A DNA stretch of 64,000 bases from Chinchilla lanigera. Lineage: Eukaryota; Chordata; Mammalia; Rodentia; Chinchillidae. Position 1 is the first letter of the stretch; each line of letters starts with the position of its first letter. The stretch is taken from assembly GCF_000276665.1 (NCBI RefSeq), contig NW_004955502.1, forward strand, positions 3,817,883-3,881,882. Direction: 5' to 3'. Below the pieces are notes generated by a model. It saw only the letters and a list, made by a program, of their open reading frames with translations. It was not told the DNA's origin and searched no databases. Position numbers and translations under genes: made by a program. This document shows, piece after piece, positions 44,901 to 54,473 of the stretch.

Positions 44901-46299
44901 AGCAACTACACTTAGAATGGTGCTATAGCCTTTCTTCTTTATGTCATGCTCACACCTGAAGTCAACCTTTTGCTTTGGCCAAACTTCATCTTGAAAGAAG
45001 AAATAGAATTATTAACTTATGGAATGATGAGGAAGAAAAGTTTAGAATCACATTTGAAAGTAAAAAAAATGGGGATAATAGAAGGTTGCCCAACTGGAAC
45101 TCTCCACAACAAACTTCCATCTTTTTCCTCATCTCTAAATCAGAGGAAGTAAGTGGTGTCTTGTAAAACTCACATTTTAGCATGTGAACTACAAAGACTT
45201 ATAGGGAAGAAATAAAATGTACTGTCTTGTGAAAATAAATTGAAATTAAAGATAATACAGAAGAATGTATTGCTATTTGTATAATAAATTGAGATATTGA
45301 TTCAAAGCAAAATGTAAATATTTCACATGTTCTGCTCCCCTGCTCTCTAAAAAATATTATAGTGGATATGTTTAAAAAGAATAAAAATAGAACTCAAATT
45401 CTTCAGAAAAGAAATCATTATAAAAGCTTAAAAAATAGATTAGATCATATATAACTTTGATAATTAAAAATACATCTGAAACACCAGAAGGAGAAACACT
45501 AAAATCTTTGGTAGTGAGATTAAGGGCTATTTTTATCCTCTTTTTGTTGATATGTATTTTCTGAACTTTTTATGGTGAATATATAGTTAATTTTATAAAA
45601 AAGAAACAAAGTTGTACTTTTATAATGAAAGAAGAAATACTTTATTATTTCTACTTCACATAAGTGAGACAAAAGAAATAGTTTAGTAGAAAGTTCTATT
45701 TCATATATCTGATGCTAAAAAGGCCACCTTCATTCTGGCTATAGATAACTCTGTGCACCTGTCTCTGGGATCTATCAAAGGATGACCTAAAACCAAACTG
45801 CACAAAGATTATACGATAACCTCTTGGTATGATAACCTCTTGGGCATTGTCTTGATACCTTTTAGGACTGTTTACAGTAATGAATCCAGGGGTAGAACAG
45901 CCGCTAAAGTGGGAAAGTATGCTAATAACCAGGTGGTGTAGGGAATACAGGTTTTCCTGCTGATATTTATTCTGATTTAGTTATATTTAGAGCTGGATAG
46001 CTGAAAGAACCACAGCTGAACTACTTACAAAGGATATTCTGAAAACGTGTTTGTCTCTAACTATGGGTGAAAATAATCAGAAAGTGGCTGCATCAAATAG
46101 TCTTGAGTATAAATTGCACTACTAGTTAATACAAGATTACACATCCTGAGCATAGAAGAACTCAAATAAATTTTAAAGCTCTCAGGAAAACAAAATTTGA
46201 ATTAAAACACGAATATAATCACATTCATGGTATAGTAGGACAAGCCCAGTTTTAAAGACATGCAAAGTTAATTTCCAATTCTACCTGTTCTGTACAGTT

Positions 46300-46450
46300 T
46301 ATGAAAGTTGCTAACAATGCCTTGGCCTAATTCTATAAAATAGGATCATGATAACATCCTTACAGGATAGTTGTTAGGATAGATTCAAATATAAAATGCA
46401 TACTACAGAGCTTGGACAAAGTAGATGGAAATCAAGCAGTAACAATTTGA
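46300..46450 (+). mobile_element. MIR SINE (diverged)
   Basis: CTATAAAATAGGATCATGAT, GATAGTTGTTAGGATAGATT CA and ATACTACAGAGCTTGGACAA AGTA resemble the MIR 3' half (TGTAAAATGGGGATAATAAT ... GGTTGTTGTGAGGATTAAAT). Confidence 0.55.
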
Positions 46451-46609
46451 TTTCTGTTGGGTTTCCAATTGTTAGATGACTTTAGGCATACAGGAAGGAA
46501 AGGAATTTTCTAAGATATATTTTTCCCTAGCCAAGTATAAAATGTAAGACTGTAAGTGTTTAACTGTCTATACATTTCACAATTTACTTTTATGGATGCT
46601 TGTTTCCAT

Positions 46610-46745
46610 GCATTATTTAATCTCCTTGACTCAGTTTCCTGTAAAGGAGGGATACTAATGCCTCTATGTCATAGGGATTTTGTTAGGCTCTAATAAAGTA
46701 ACATAAATAAAATGCTTTGGACACTGTAAACAGGTAGCCATTTCA
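46610..46745 (+). mobile_element. MIR SINE
   Basis: CTCCTTGACTCAGTTTCCTG TAAAGGAGGGATACTAATGC CTC, ATAGGGATTTTGTTAGGCTC TAATAAAGTA is a clear MIR core and 3' part. Confidence 0.75.
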
Positions 46746-47480
46746 GTGCAGTAATTTAAGCTATTCAGTTTAAACCTATGTAAATATTATTGGTATTTAT
46801 GGTTTTTACCAAATCTTTCTGATTCTCTTAGAAGATATCTTCTATTGTTCCAACTGATATGAAATATCTATTACTTGTTACTAAAAATCTACTTATGCTT
46901 GACCTATATTAATTGTAATGTGCTGCATATACTACATGTTTATTCTTAGTTTAAGTATGCTAGACCAGTAGGGGCAAACCTACAACATGTGTGTCACAGC
47001 CAGCTGTTTGTTATCATTGAAAGCTCTAAAATGTTTGTCACATTGTACTAGACTCCAATTACCAAAGATAGTCTAACATGATGTAATACTGTGATTATAT
47101 ATTTACAACTATGTTATTTACCATGAACTTATTCCAAGCTTTTTAAGTGCTACAATAATAATCATGGAAGAAATAACAATGCTGTCTTTAAATTCCTGTT
47201 ATTTATATAGTTTAATATAGTAAATCAATAATTAATATTGTACCTTTTTACTGAATGGATTAATGAGGATGACTATGTGATCACAATACGTTTCTTCACT
47301 ACTCCAGATGTACAATTCAACCTATATACAAAGGTACATTTTTGAGATAAAACCATTTCACATTTCCAGTTTGAGAAACTTGCTGATTTTTCTACACAAG
47401 TATGAAATTCCAATCTCAGAAAGCTCGGCATTCTTAAACTTTATTTTCACACAAAAGCTTAATCAAAAGCAAGTGTCTAG

Positions 47481-47566
47481 GAGCTGGGGATTTAGCTCAG
47501 CGGCAAAAGCGCCTGCCTGGCAAGCGCAAGGTCGTGAGTTCGGTTCCCGGTACCGGAGAAAAACAA
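47481..47566 (+). mobile_element. Young ID-like SINE (type copy)
   Basis: The best plus-strand copy: GAGCTGGGGATTTAGCTCAG CGG (tRNA-like A box), GCGCCTGCCTGGCAAGCGCA, GTCGTGAGTTCGGTTCCCGG (B box GTTCGGTTCC) and TACCGGAGAAAAAC with an AACAACAACA tail. CAAAAGCAAGTG before and CAAAAGCAAATG after are the target-site duplication. Both Pol III promoter boxes look intact. Confidence 0.93.
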
Positions 47567-48616
47567 CAACAACAAAAAAAACAAAAGCAAATGGCTAAAG
47601 TTGTGGGGTCCTGGGGAGCCCCTAGAGAGACCATGTAAAATGACCCAGGGAGAAGAATGCCTTGAAGAGGGTTCTCAAACTGAGCTGCCTTCTTCTGCCC
47701 AAGAGAAGGAAGGGGACTCAAAGAAAGACAGTGAAAATGTTTTTTTTTTTTTTTTTTGCTCTTGCTGATGTGGGAGAACACGCAGAGATCAGGGCATAGG
47801 TACAGACACTTATTTTCTTGACAAGACCCAACTCCTCTTTGCTGTGGAAAAGACCCAGTGGGGCCAAGGGTTGTCCATTGGCAGTATAAGGAGCTTGTTC
47901 CAAACATGTGGTGGCAGCAAAGAGCTGCTCTGTGGAGGCTCATCAAAGGTGAGCATGTGATTCATCTTATAAAGTCCAGGGCAGGCATCCGGGCTTTGTT
48001 AGGAAAGCAGGGGTCAGGGGAGACAGAGTAAAAATAGGTCCAAACGAGCTGAATCCAATCAGTCACTCAAATATTTGTACATGTTTACTTTGTGCAATGC
48101 ATTGTATTTGTTATGAGACATTTAACTGCATCCTCAGGAATTCAAATCTGGAGAGATATAGACAATTAAAGGGCTTTGCAATATGATATAATAAGGGAGG
48201 AAATACCGGGAGCCAAGAAGTTCAGCTAGAAGAACACCTGACTTGAATCTGAACTAACAGAGGAAGCTTCTTGGAGGAAGTGCCCAGAAGTCTCACAATG
48301 AATACGTGAGCCAGAGAAAGAAAGGACGAGGTAAAAGGAGTGTTCCAGGCCAAGGGAGACTGTCTACAAAGGCCAAGTAGATTTAGATCCATGGGATGGT
48401 GCAATACGAGTGATAAATGCACGAAAAGCCCTGAAAATCATACAGTTAATTTTTATTTCTCATGGGGCAGACTGAAGCTTTGGAGTTATTAAGCAGCAGG
48501 GAAGGGACATGGTCAGAATTGAGTCATGGGAAGATCACTCTTGTGCTATGTGAAAAGCAGAGATTCTAAATCAGCCAGTCGGTGCATTCCAAGAACTGTG
48601 TTTTGAAACATCTCTG

Positions 48617-48760
48617 TTAGTGGTTCTCAAGCATGGCTGCATGTGGAAATCACCGCTGTAGGACAGGCAGGCCAATTCAGCATTAAAAGCACGTAAACAG
48701 TCTCAGGGTTAGCTCAAGGTTCGCAGCAGCAGCATCTGATTCCCTATTTTACCAGTCACA
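48617..48760 (+). mobile_element. MER5-type hAT element (diverged)
   Basis: TTAGTGGTTCTCAAGCATGG CTGCATGTGGAAATCACC matches the 5' end of MER5 elements. The 3' part is obscure. Confidence 0.5.
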
Positions 48761-49409
48761 CTGACCTTGCTTTACCAAACAAGTATGGTCAGTTCAGACC
48801 AGCAGTCTAAACCAGGAGAGTCCTTGGGGACAGTAGGAACTGCTCACCAGTTATGGACTAATGAGGGCCACCAACTGTCCCAGTTTTCCTGGTATAAGGG
48901 GAGCAGAGTCGTGGGAAGCTGGACTTTTCGAAAATCAGGGACAGCCCTAGCAAATTGAAACACACTGGTCACCCTATGGAGAATACCAAGTGAGAAGGAG
49001 ACTGGATACTCCGTATTCCATATCTCTGCGTGGAGTAGGGCAGCTATAAATGGTCTTGCTACGGACAGGAGCTGAATTTTAAAACTTAGCTTTCTTTAAA
49101 AGTAAAATGTCATTATTGATTATTTTGCCTGGTGATAATTTTCACTATATTTTAAACTTGCTGAATTTTTCAATATTTGGGGAAAAAAACATAATGAGTA
49201 GGAAAGAATGCGTAGTTCTTATGTCCTCCTGACATAGCTCTTTCTATACTTCTAAAAGGGGGATCTGTGACTCTGGGAGCACAGAACAGAATGACGGTAA
49301 GCCTTGGACCCTGAAGAGAAACGGTGCCTTCTGCTGAGGCACTGTGCTTACTGAAAGCCTTGACGTAAGTGCCAAGTAGTTTAAAATGTTTTCAGAATGT
49401 TAATACAGT

Positions 49410-49700
49410 TCATTCACTTTAACTGACCTAAAATACTCATATTTACGGGGTACCATGTGAGCTTTCAATACGTGTATCTGTTATGTTCCAATTAGGGTAA
49501 GTATATCTGTCTCCCCACACATGTATCATTTTTTTCTGGTGGAAACATTCAAAATCTTTTATTTTAGATTTTTTGGAATATATAGTACAGTGTTTAAAAA
49601 TCTATAGACATCCTACTGATGAATAGAACACCAGAATTTATAACTCCTAACTATAACTTGGTATCTGTTACCTACCTTTTCTCATCCCAGAATATTTAAT
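49410..49700 (+). mobile_element. Ancient L1 3'-UTR fragment (L1M type)
   Basis: GGGGTACCATGTGAGCTTTC AATACGTGTATCTGTTATG, CACACATGTATCATTTTTTT, TCCTACTGATGAATAGAACA CCAGAATTTATAACTCC follows a mammal-wide L1M 3' UTR (GGGTACAATGTGATG ... CTGTGCAATAGATC ... CTTATTCCTCC). Confidence 0.7.
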
Positions 49701-50149
49701 ATAATTTTAATATGTATCAGAGTGTTTAGGCAAAAAACACAGACTTAAAAAAAATTCCTAGAGGCAGACAGCTTGGGATAGACTCCTAGCTATGCCACCA
49801 CGACCCCTGGCATGGTGGTCCCGCACCGCTAAGCCTGCCCCTGCCTAATGACACTGAGCACTTGAAACCATGCATTCCCGCAAAAGCTGTTGACTTTTAA
49901 GAGGAATCTATCTTGAGGTAAAAATAAATCTGCTCTTCTGCTTATGAAAGACCCAGAATGATATAGTCCCCAAACACTGTCACTCCGTTGTATTATTTAG
50001 TTAACTGATTAAATAGGGCTCTACTACTATGGTAGGGAAGGAGCCCTAAAAGAAATGGCCTTGGAAGATTGCCTATTCCCCCCCTGTATATGCCTCCCCA
50101 GCCTGAGGACCTAATTTCTCTGTATCTATCTACAGAAGGGAATTTATTA

Positions 50150-50235
50150 GTTTACATGTCTGTTTCCTTAGGCCGCGGTGAGGACTCAAAGAGTGCAGGC
50201 TACATGATAGGCACTCAATAAATACTTGCTGATTT
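50150..50235 (+). mobile_element. MIR/L2 3' tail
   Basis: CATGTCTGTTTCCTTAGGCC and TGATAGGCACTCAATAAATA CTTGCTG match the end of MIR/L2 elements. Confidence 0.55.
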
Positions 50236-50943
50236 TTTTTAAAAGAGTACAATTAAATGATGTGAAGTCAGAAAGGGCTAAATTGAAATTTTCACAACCT
50301 TAGCTGCTTACCTTTTTCAAAAGATTTAAACAATTACATTTTGTTAACCTCTTTTCTCTTTCATCTGATATTTTCATCTACAGTTTAGAAGACACTTTGT
50401 TCTTCTTAAGTTTATTCCAAAAAGAAAATATGTAAACTAAAAAAAGAACAACAGTACATTTCCCCAGAATGTTGAAACAGGACGTGGACTCTCTTTAAAT
50501 CTCATGCAAACTGTATTATACTATTTACCCTAGTTACACAAATACTAATACTATAAATGGATTAAAAGAAAAACATGCAATGTATAATGTTATTAGTTAC
50601 TTTACAGAAATTAAACTCATTTTCTCCTGAATGTTAAAAAGCAGAGTTAACATCATTAGCAGTACAGCATACAAGGAGAACATTCAGACATGGCTAGTTT
50701 AAAAGGCCATTGGAGCTGAAAATGTGACTTTTGGTTTTTCTGGAAAAATTTTTCTCTACAACTGTATGGTCAATAGTAGCCTAAAACTCTCTATAGATCT
50801 TAATCATTAGAGACTAGTACTTCACACTAGACATTGTTAAGGTTTATGTAGATGTCCCCAAGAGCCTTATGTGGGGCCTTGGGAAAGAGACTGAGTTGGG
50901 GGTGCTATGCCCACTTGCTGTTAGGAGGTGGTTTTACATTACG

Positions 50944-50976
50944 CACTTGATCTTAGCCAAAAGGCCAAGAAGCAAT
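50944..50976 (-). pseudogene. Truncated U2 snRNA retro-fragment (5' 33 nt)
   Basis: The minus strand reads ATTGCTTCTTGGCCTTTTGG CTAAGATCAAGTG, equal to nucleotides 1 to about 33 of U2 snRNA (ATCGCTTCTCGGCCTTTTGG...) with two C-to-T changes. It stops abruptly and has no A-tail. The flanks TAGGAGGTGGTTTTACATTA (50922-50941) and TAGGAGGTGATTTTACATTA (50976-50995) form a 20-bp target-site duplication with one mismatch. Such 3'-truncated U snRNA pseudogenes are a known product of L1 machinery. Confidence 0.88.
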
Positions 50977-51045
50977 AGGAGGTGATTTTACATTATGTAA
51001 AAATGGTAAGTTTTACATTATGTAAATTTTACCACAATTTTTATT

Positions 51046-51160
51046 TTTTATTTTTAAATTTTCACCCCACTATGAAGTTCAAGTGGCCTCAAACACCGAC
51101 CTTCCTACCCCTACCTCCCCAGTGCTGGGGGTATAGTCATGTGCCACCACTCCTGGCTTA
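51046..51160 (-). mobile_element. B1-type SINE (diverged)
   Basis: The reverse complement contains GCCAGGAGTGGTGGCACATG ACTATACCCCCAGCACTGGG and a TGAACTTCATAGTGGGGTGA end. The tail is AT-rich. Confidence 0.65.
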
Positions 51161-51879
51161 CCCCAAGTTTTGCAAGATTCAAAGTAACTTGTTTACCTCC
51201 AAAAAGTTCAAGTAGGAGAAGAAAATTAAAATTATCCCCAATCCTCTCCCTGGAGATTATAATTTTTTAACAAAAATAAAAATACCGTGTAAAAAACTTT
51301 AAAAGTATAGTGGTATTTCCTTGCGATTAATCATCTAAATGTGACCATCATCCGTAGATTTAAGTGCATTTTTGTTACTTAAGTGGTTTCCTTCTTTTTT
51401 TTTTTTTTCTTTGCACACATTGGGATATTAATAGTAAAACAGCTGCTGTGTCCTGCATTAGAAATTAGATAAGGTCACCGGTTCCCTCATGCTGTGATCC
51501 CAGTGTATAATTTCTTCAATTCCAAAGTCGGCAAGCTCTTTGTTCAGGGTTGACAAATAAAGACCCTATTATCAACTGCCCACTTCCAAGTGAAATCAGC
51601 AGATGGGGTCCAGCTTTCTGGAGTCAGATGAGAAGATGAACTCTTGCGAAGGAAGGAACAGTCATTACTGAGGCACAACCTGAGGAAGTTTCGTGGTTGT
51701 TTATGCAGCTCAGTACATTTAATCCTCTCAACATAAATCAGCCAGACAAGATCGAGATCAGGCATCTCCGGCACAACTCTGCCTATTTGGCCAAATTCTG
51801 CTCACCTCCTTCCCTTCCCTGTGCTTGCCTCCTTTCCAGCTGCTCACTCTCTAGAAGGCATTCTTCTAGCTCGGCTGAA

Positions 51880-52400
51880 ATTCTTCATGTAATCCTGTCT
51901 GGGGGCTGACCGCAGGGTGGCCCTGCCACAGAGCTAAGGACTCATCCCGAGGGAGGAAGGGCACCGTTTTTTGGCGGAGGACAATGGAGCAGGGGCAGAA
52001 GGGCAGGGTGAGTCTCAGGGCAGCACCTTGCCTGGCCCCAGACTCCGGCCTGGCTCAGCCCTCCACCCATGCCTGAGGCGGGGAGGTAGGCTGTGGATTG
52101 CAATGAACAACCCCCTGAAAGCCGGAGGAACCAGAGACTTAGAATTCAAGGCATCACAGCCTCAGCGGGATAGGAGATGGGGAGGAGCGGTGCGCTGTCC
52201 CGTGCATTGTGCTCTCTGTGCAGACGGCCAGGGCAGCTTCGGAGGAGGCCAGGTCCTTGCTCCGTGACAGCCCGGGCCCAGGGGCAGCAGGAGGGGGGCC
52301 ACACGGCGAAGGCAGTGGTGTGACGGCCCCGGGGAGCCTGGAGAGGAAGGTTGGGGGCCTGACAGGAAGGGAGCGAGAGCTTGATAAAGACTTTGATCTT
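51880..52400. other. GC-rich segment in upstream intron
   Basis: A 0.5-kb G/C-rich island in otherwise AT-rich intron, with GAGGCGGGGAGG, CGGGCCCAGGGGCAGCAGGA and scattered CpGs. It does not match repeats I know. Overlapping ORFs (for example 51971-52267 plus) have no recognisable motif. It could be an enhancer, an alternative FILIP1 promoter for minus-strand transcripts, or an unrelated exon; nothing in sequence alone decides. Confidence 0.5.
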
Positions 52401-52797
52401 ATTTTTATCTTCAGGCTGGTGAGAGCTGAGAAATATGGGTAGTGCTTTTTCAAAAGGGAGACTATTTTAAGTAAACACGATAAACTAAATTGTCCCCGTA
52501 GAATTTATACGCGAGGCTTACCTGAATCTGGTACGGTTGAGGTCCTATGGGTTTGCTGTGCTTTCTGATCTATTCATGTGAGCTGCTAACCTAAAAATTT
52601 CTGTTTGTAACATACATTTGACTAACTTAGCAACACTTCAGCTTAGTGTTATTGAAAAACAACAACAGTCTCAGCCGTTCTGAACACAAAGGGAATGTCA
52701 CACGGGGTAGTATGAAAAAGTCAAGAGTCAGTATTTTAAATCATTTTCAGGTTTGGGAATGAGATGCATCCTCATACATGTTACAAAACTTTACTTT

Positions 52798-52896
52798 TTT
52801 TTTTTTTTTTTGGTTTTTCTCCGGTACCAGGAACTGAACTCACGACCTTGCGCTTGCTAGGCAGGCGCTTTGCCACTGAGCTAAATCCCCAGCCCC
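52798..52896 (-). mobile_element. Young ID-like SINE with perfect target-site duplication
   Basis: A full-length minus copy ending with the GGTACCGG-type box (plus: CTCCGGTACCAGGAACTGAA) and a long A tail. ACAAAACTTTACTTT is present at 52783-52797 and 52897-52911 (15/15). Confidence 0.95.
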
Positions 52897-53218
52897 ACAA
52901 AACTTTACTTTAAAAAATATAACATACAGGAGTTAATATCTTTTTGAAAACTCAAGGTGGTTGTAAATATCAGTTTTCTGAGGTACTGAAGACATGCGTT
53001 GCTGGTAGTTCCTGAGCTATCACTTTTTGTCTTTTGTAAAACACAAGTTCCTAATGTAAAGTTATAGCTAGATTTTTGTTTGCTTGCTTGCTTGTTTGTA
53101 TTTTTCTGAATTTTATCCTATTCAAGAGAATGGTGGAGAGACCAGGCATTTTGGTGTCTTGGATTAGAAACAAGCACATTTCTGCCAGAGTGCCTTTGAA
53201 AGAGCAAGTTTGCCTCTG

Positions 53219-53312
53219 TTTTATTTTGTTTTGCTTTGGTACCAGGAATAGAACTCAGGACCTTGCGCTTGCCAGGCAGGCGCTTGTGCCGCTGAGCTAC
53301 ATCCCTGGCCTG
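53219..53312 (-). mobile_element. Young ID-like SINE with perfect target-site duplication
   Basis: Minus copy: GGCCAGGGATGTAGCTCAGC, GCGCCTGCCTGGCAAGCGCA, GAGTTCTATTCCTGGTACCA and an AAAGCAAAACAAAATAAAA tail. AAGTTTGCCTCTG flanks it at 53206-53218 and 53313-53325 (13/13). Confidence 0.93.
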
Positions 53313-53384
53313 AAGTTTGCCTCTGAACATAGTCTCTTCATCCCCAGCCCTCAGGAGTCACACAAACTGTGGCTCTGCTCTGTT

Positions 53385-53505
53385 CTGTAGCTATGAGACT
53401 TGGATCAGCTGGCTTTGAACTTCAGTTCCCAATCTGTATGAAAATGAAATATACATGAAGTGACTAATGTAGTGCTTGGCATACAGTAGATGTCCAATCA
53501 AAAGC
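53385..53505 (+). mobile_element. MIR SINE
   Basis: TTTGAACTTCAGTTCCCAAT CTGTATGAAAATG, then TGACTAATGTAGTGCTTGGC ATACAGTAGATG matches the MIR 3' half. Confidence 0.7.
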
Positions 53506-54473
53506 AAGTTCCTCTCTCTCCTTCCCCTTCATAACAGTGAGTGGCTGATATGGAACAGCTGGATCTAGTGGGTAACATTAACAAACCGTCCCACAAACTG
53601 AATCAATAGCTTGAAGGTTAAGACCCTTTGCCTCATCCCTTTTCTTTCAACATCTGGTGAAACACTGACAACTAAACCTGTGCTTCCTATGCCACAAGCC
53701 TCTCACAGACCCCTGGCAGCTCATATCAGCTCCTGGGGCACTTCCTCTCCATGGTGAGCCTCTCCGTGGTGTGCTGATGTGATTTGAAGAAGTAGCTCCA
53801 AGAATCTGGACTACACTGTGCATAGACTGCAGTTCCTTCACCACTGCCAAAAGATTATATTACAGAAATGACATGGGTTTGTTTTTTTTTTACCCTCTTC
53901 TTGGTATTCTATTTAAAAACCAGCATCAGTAAGAAACAATGTTAAGTAACACATCTTGAACTCACTTGTGCTGAAAGCAGGCATTGCCTATGGATGAAGA
54001 ATGCAACCGGGCGAGCCCTCCGATGTAAGAACATAAATATTTTAAGAACTGCTTCTTAAATGTTTAACAATGTCATTAAGTTTGTTTAAATATTGTTAAT
54101 TCTTAGAATTCTTTAAAAATATTTAACAGTAGTCCTCTAGCGTTCCCAGCTGGAATGTCCTTTTTTTTAGAAAAAGGAGACCCTGAAAGAAGCACAAACT
54201 CATTTACAATTTGTTATGTGCTGACTGCTTTTCCCAGACAACTGTTGGCCTTAGAAGGCCACGTCTCCATTTGAAAGGTCAAATCCTCTTCAAAGAAAAA
54301 AAATGTAATAAGCTGCACCTGCTTATACAATTATCTTGCCTTTTTAGCATTTTCAAAAAATTTTACATAAGAACACCTCGCATGTATTGTTACCTAAGAT
54401 TTATTTTTTAGGAACTATGTGGTGTTCTGCAGTTTGAGAATGGGCATAAAATTTGTAGAACTTCAGATGCCCA

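Noticed and set aside
47481..47555. Apparent tRNA gene
   Set aside because: The tRNA-like A and B boxes belong to an ID-like SINE with an A-rich tail and target-site duplication.
47497..47946. 149-codon minus ORF
   Set aside because: It begins beyond and runs through a young ID-like SINE and a poly-T tract; a by-product of repeat sequence.
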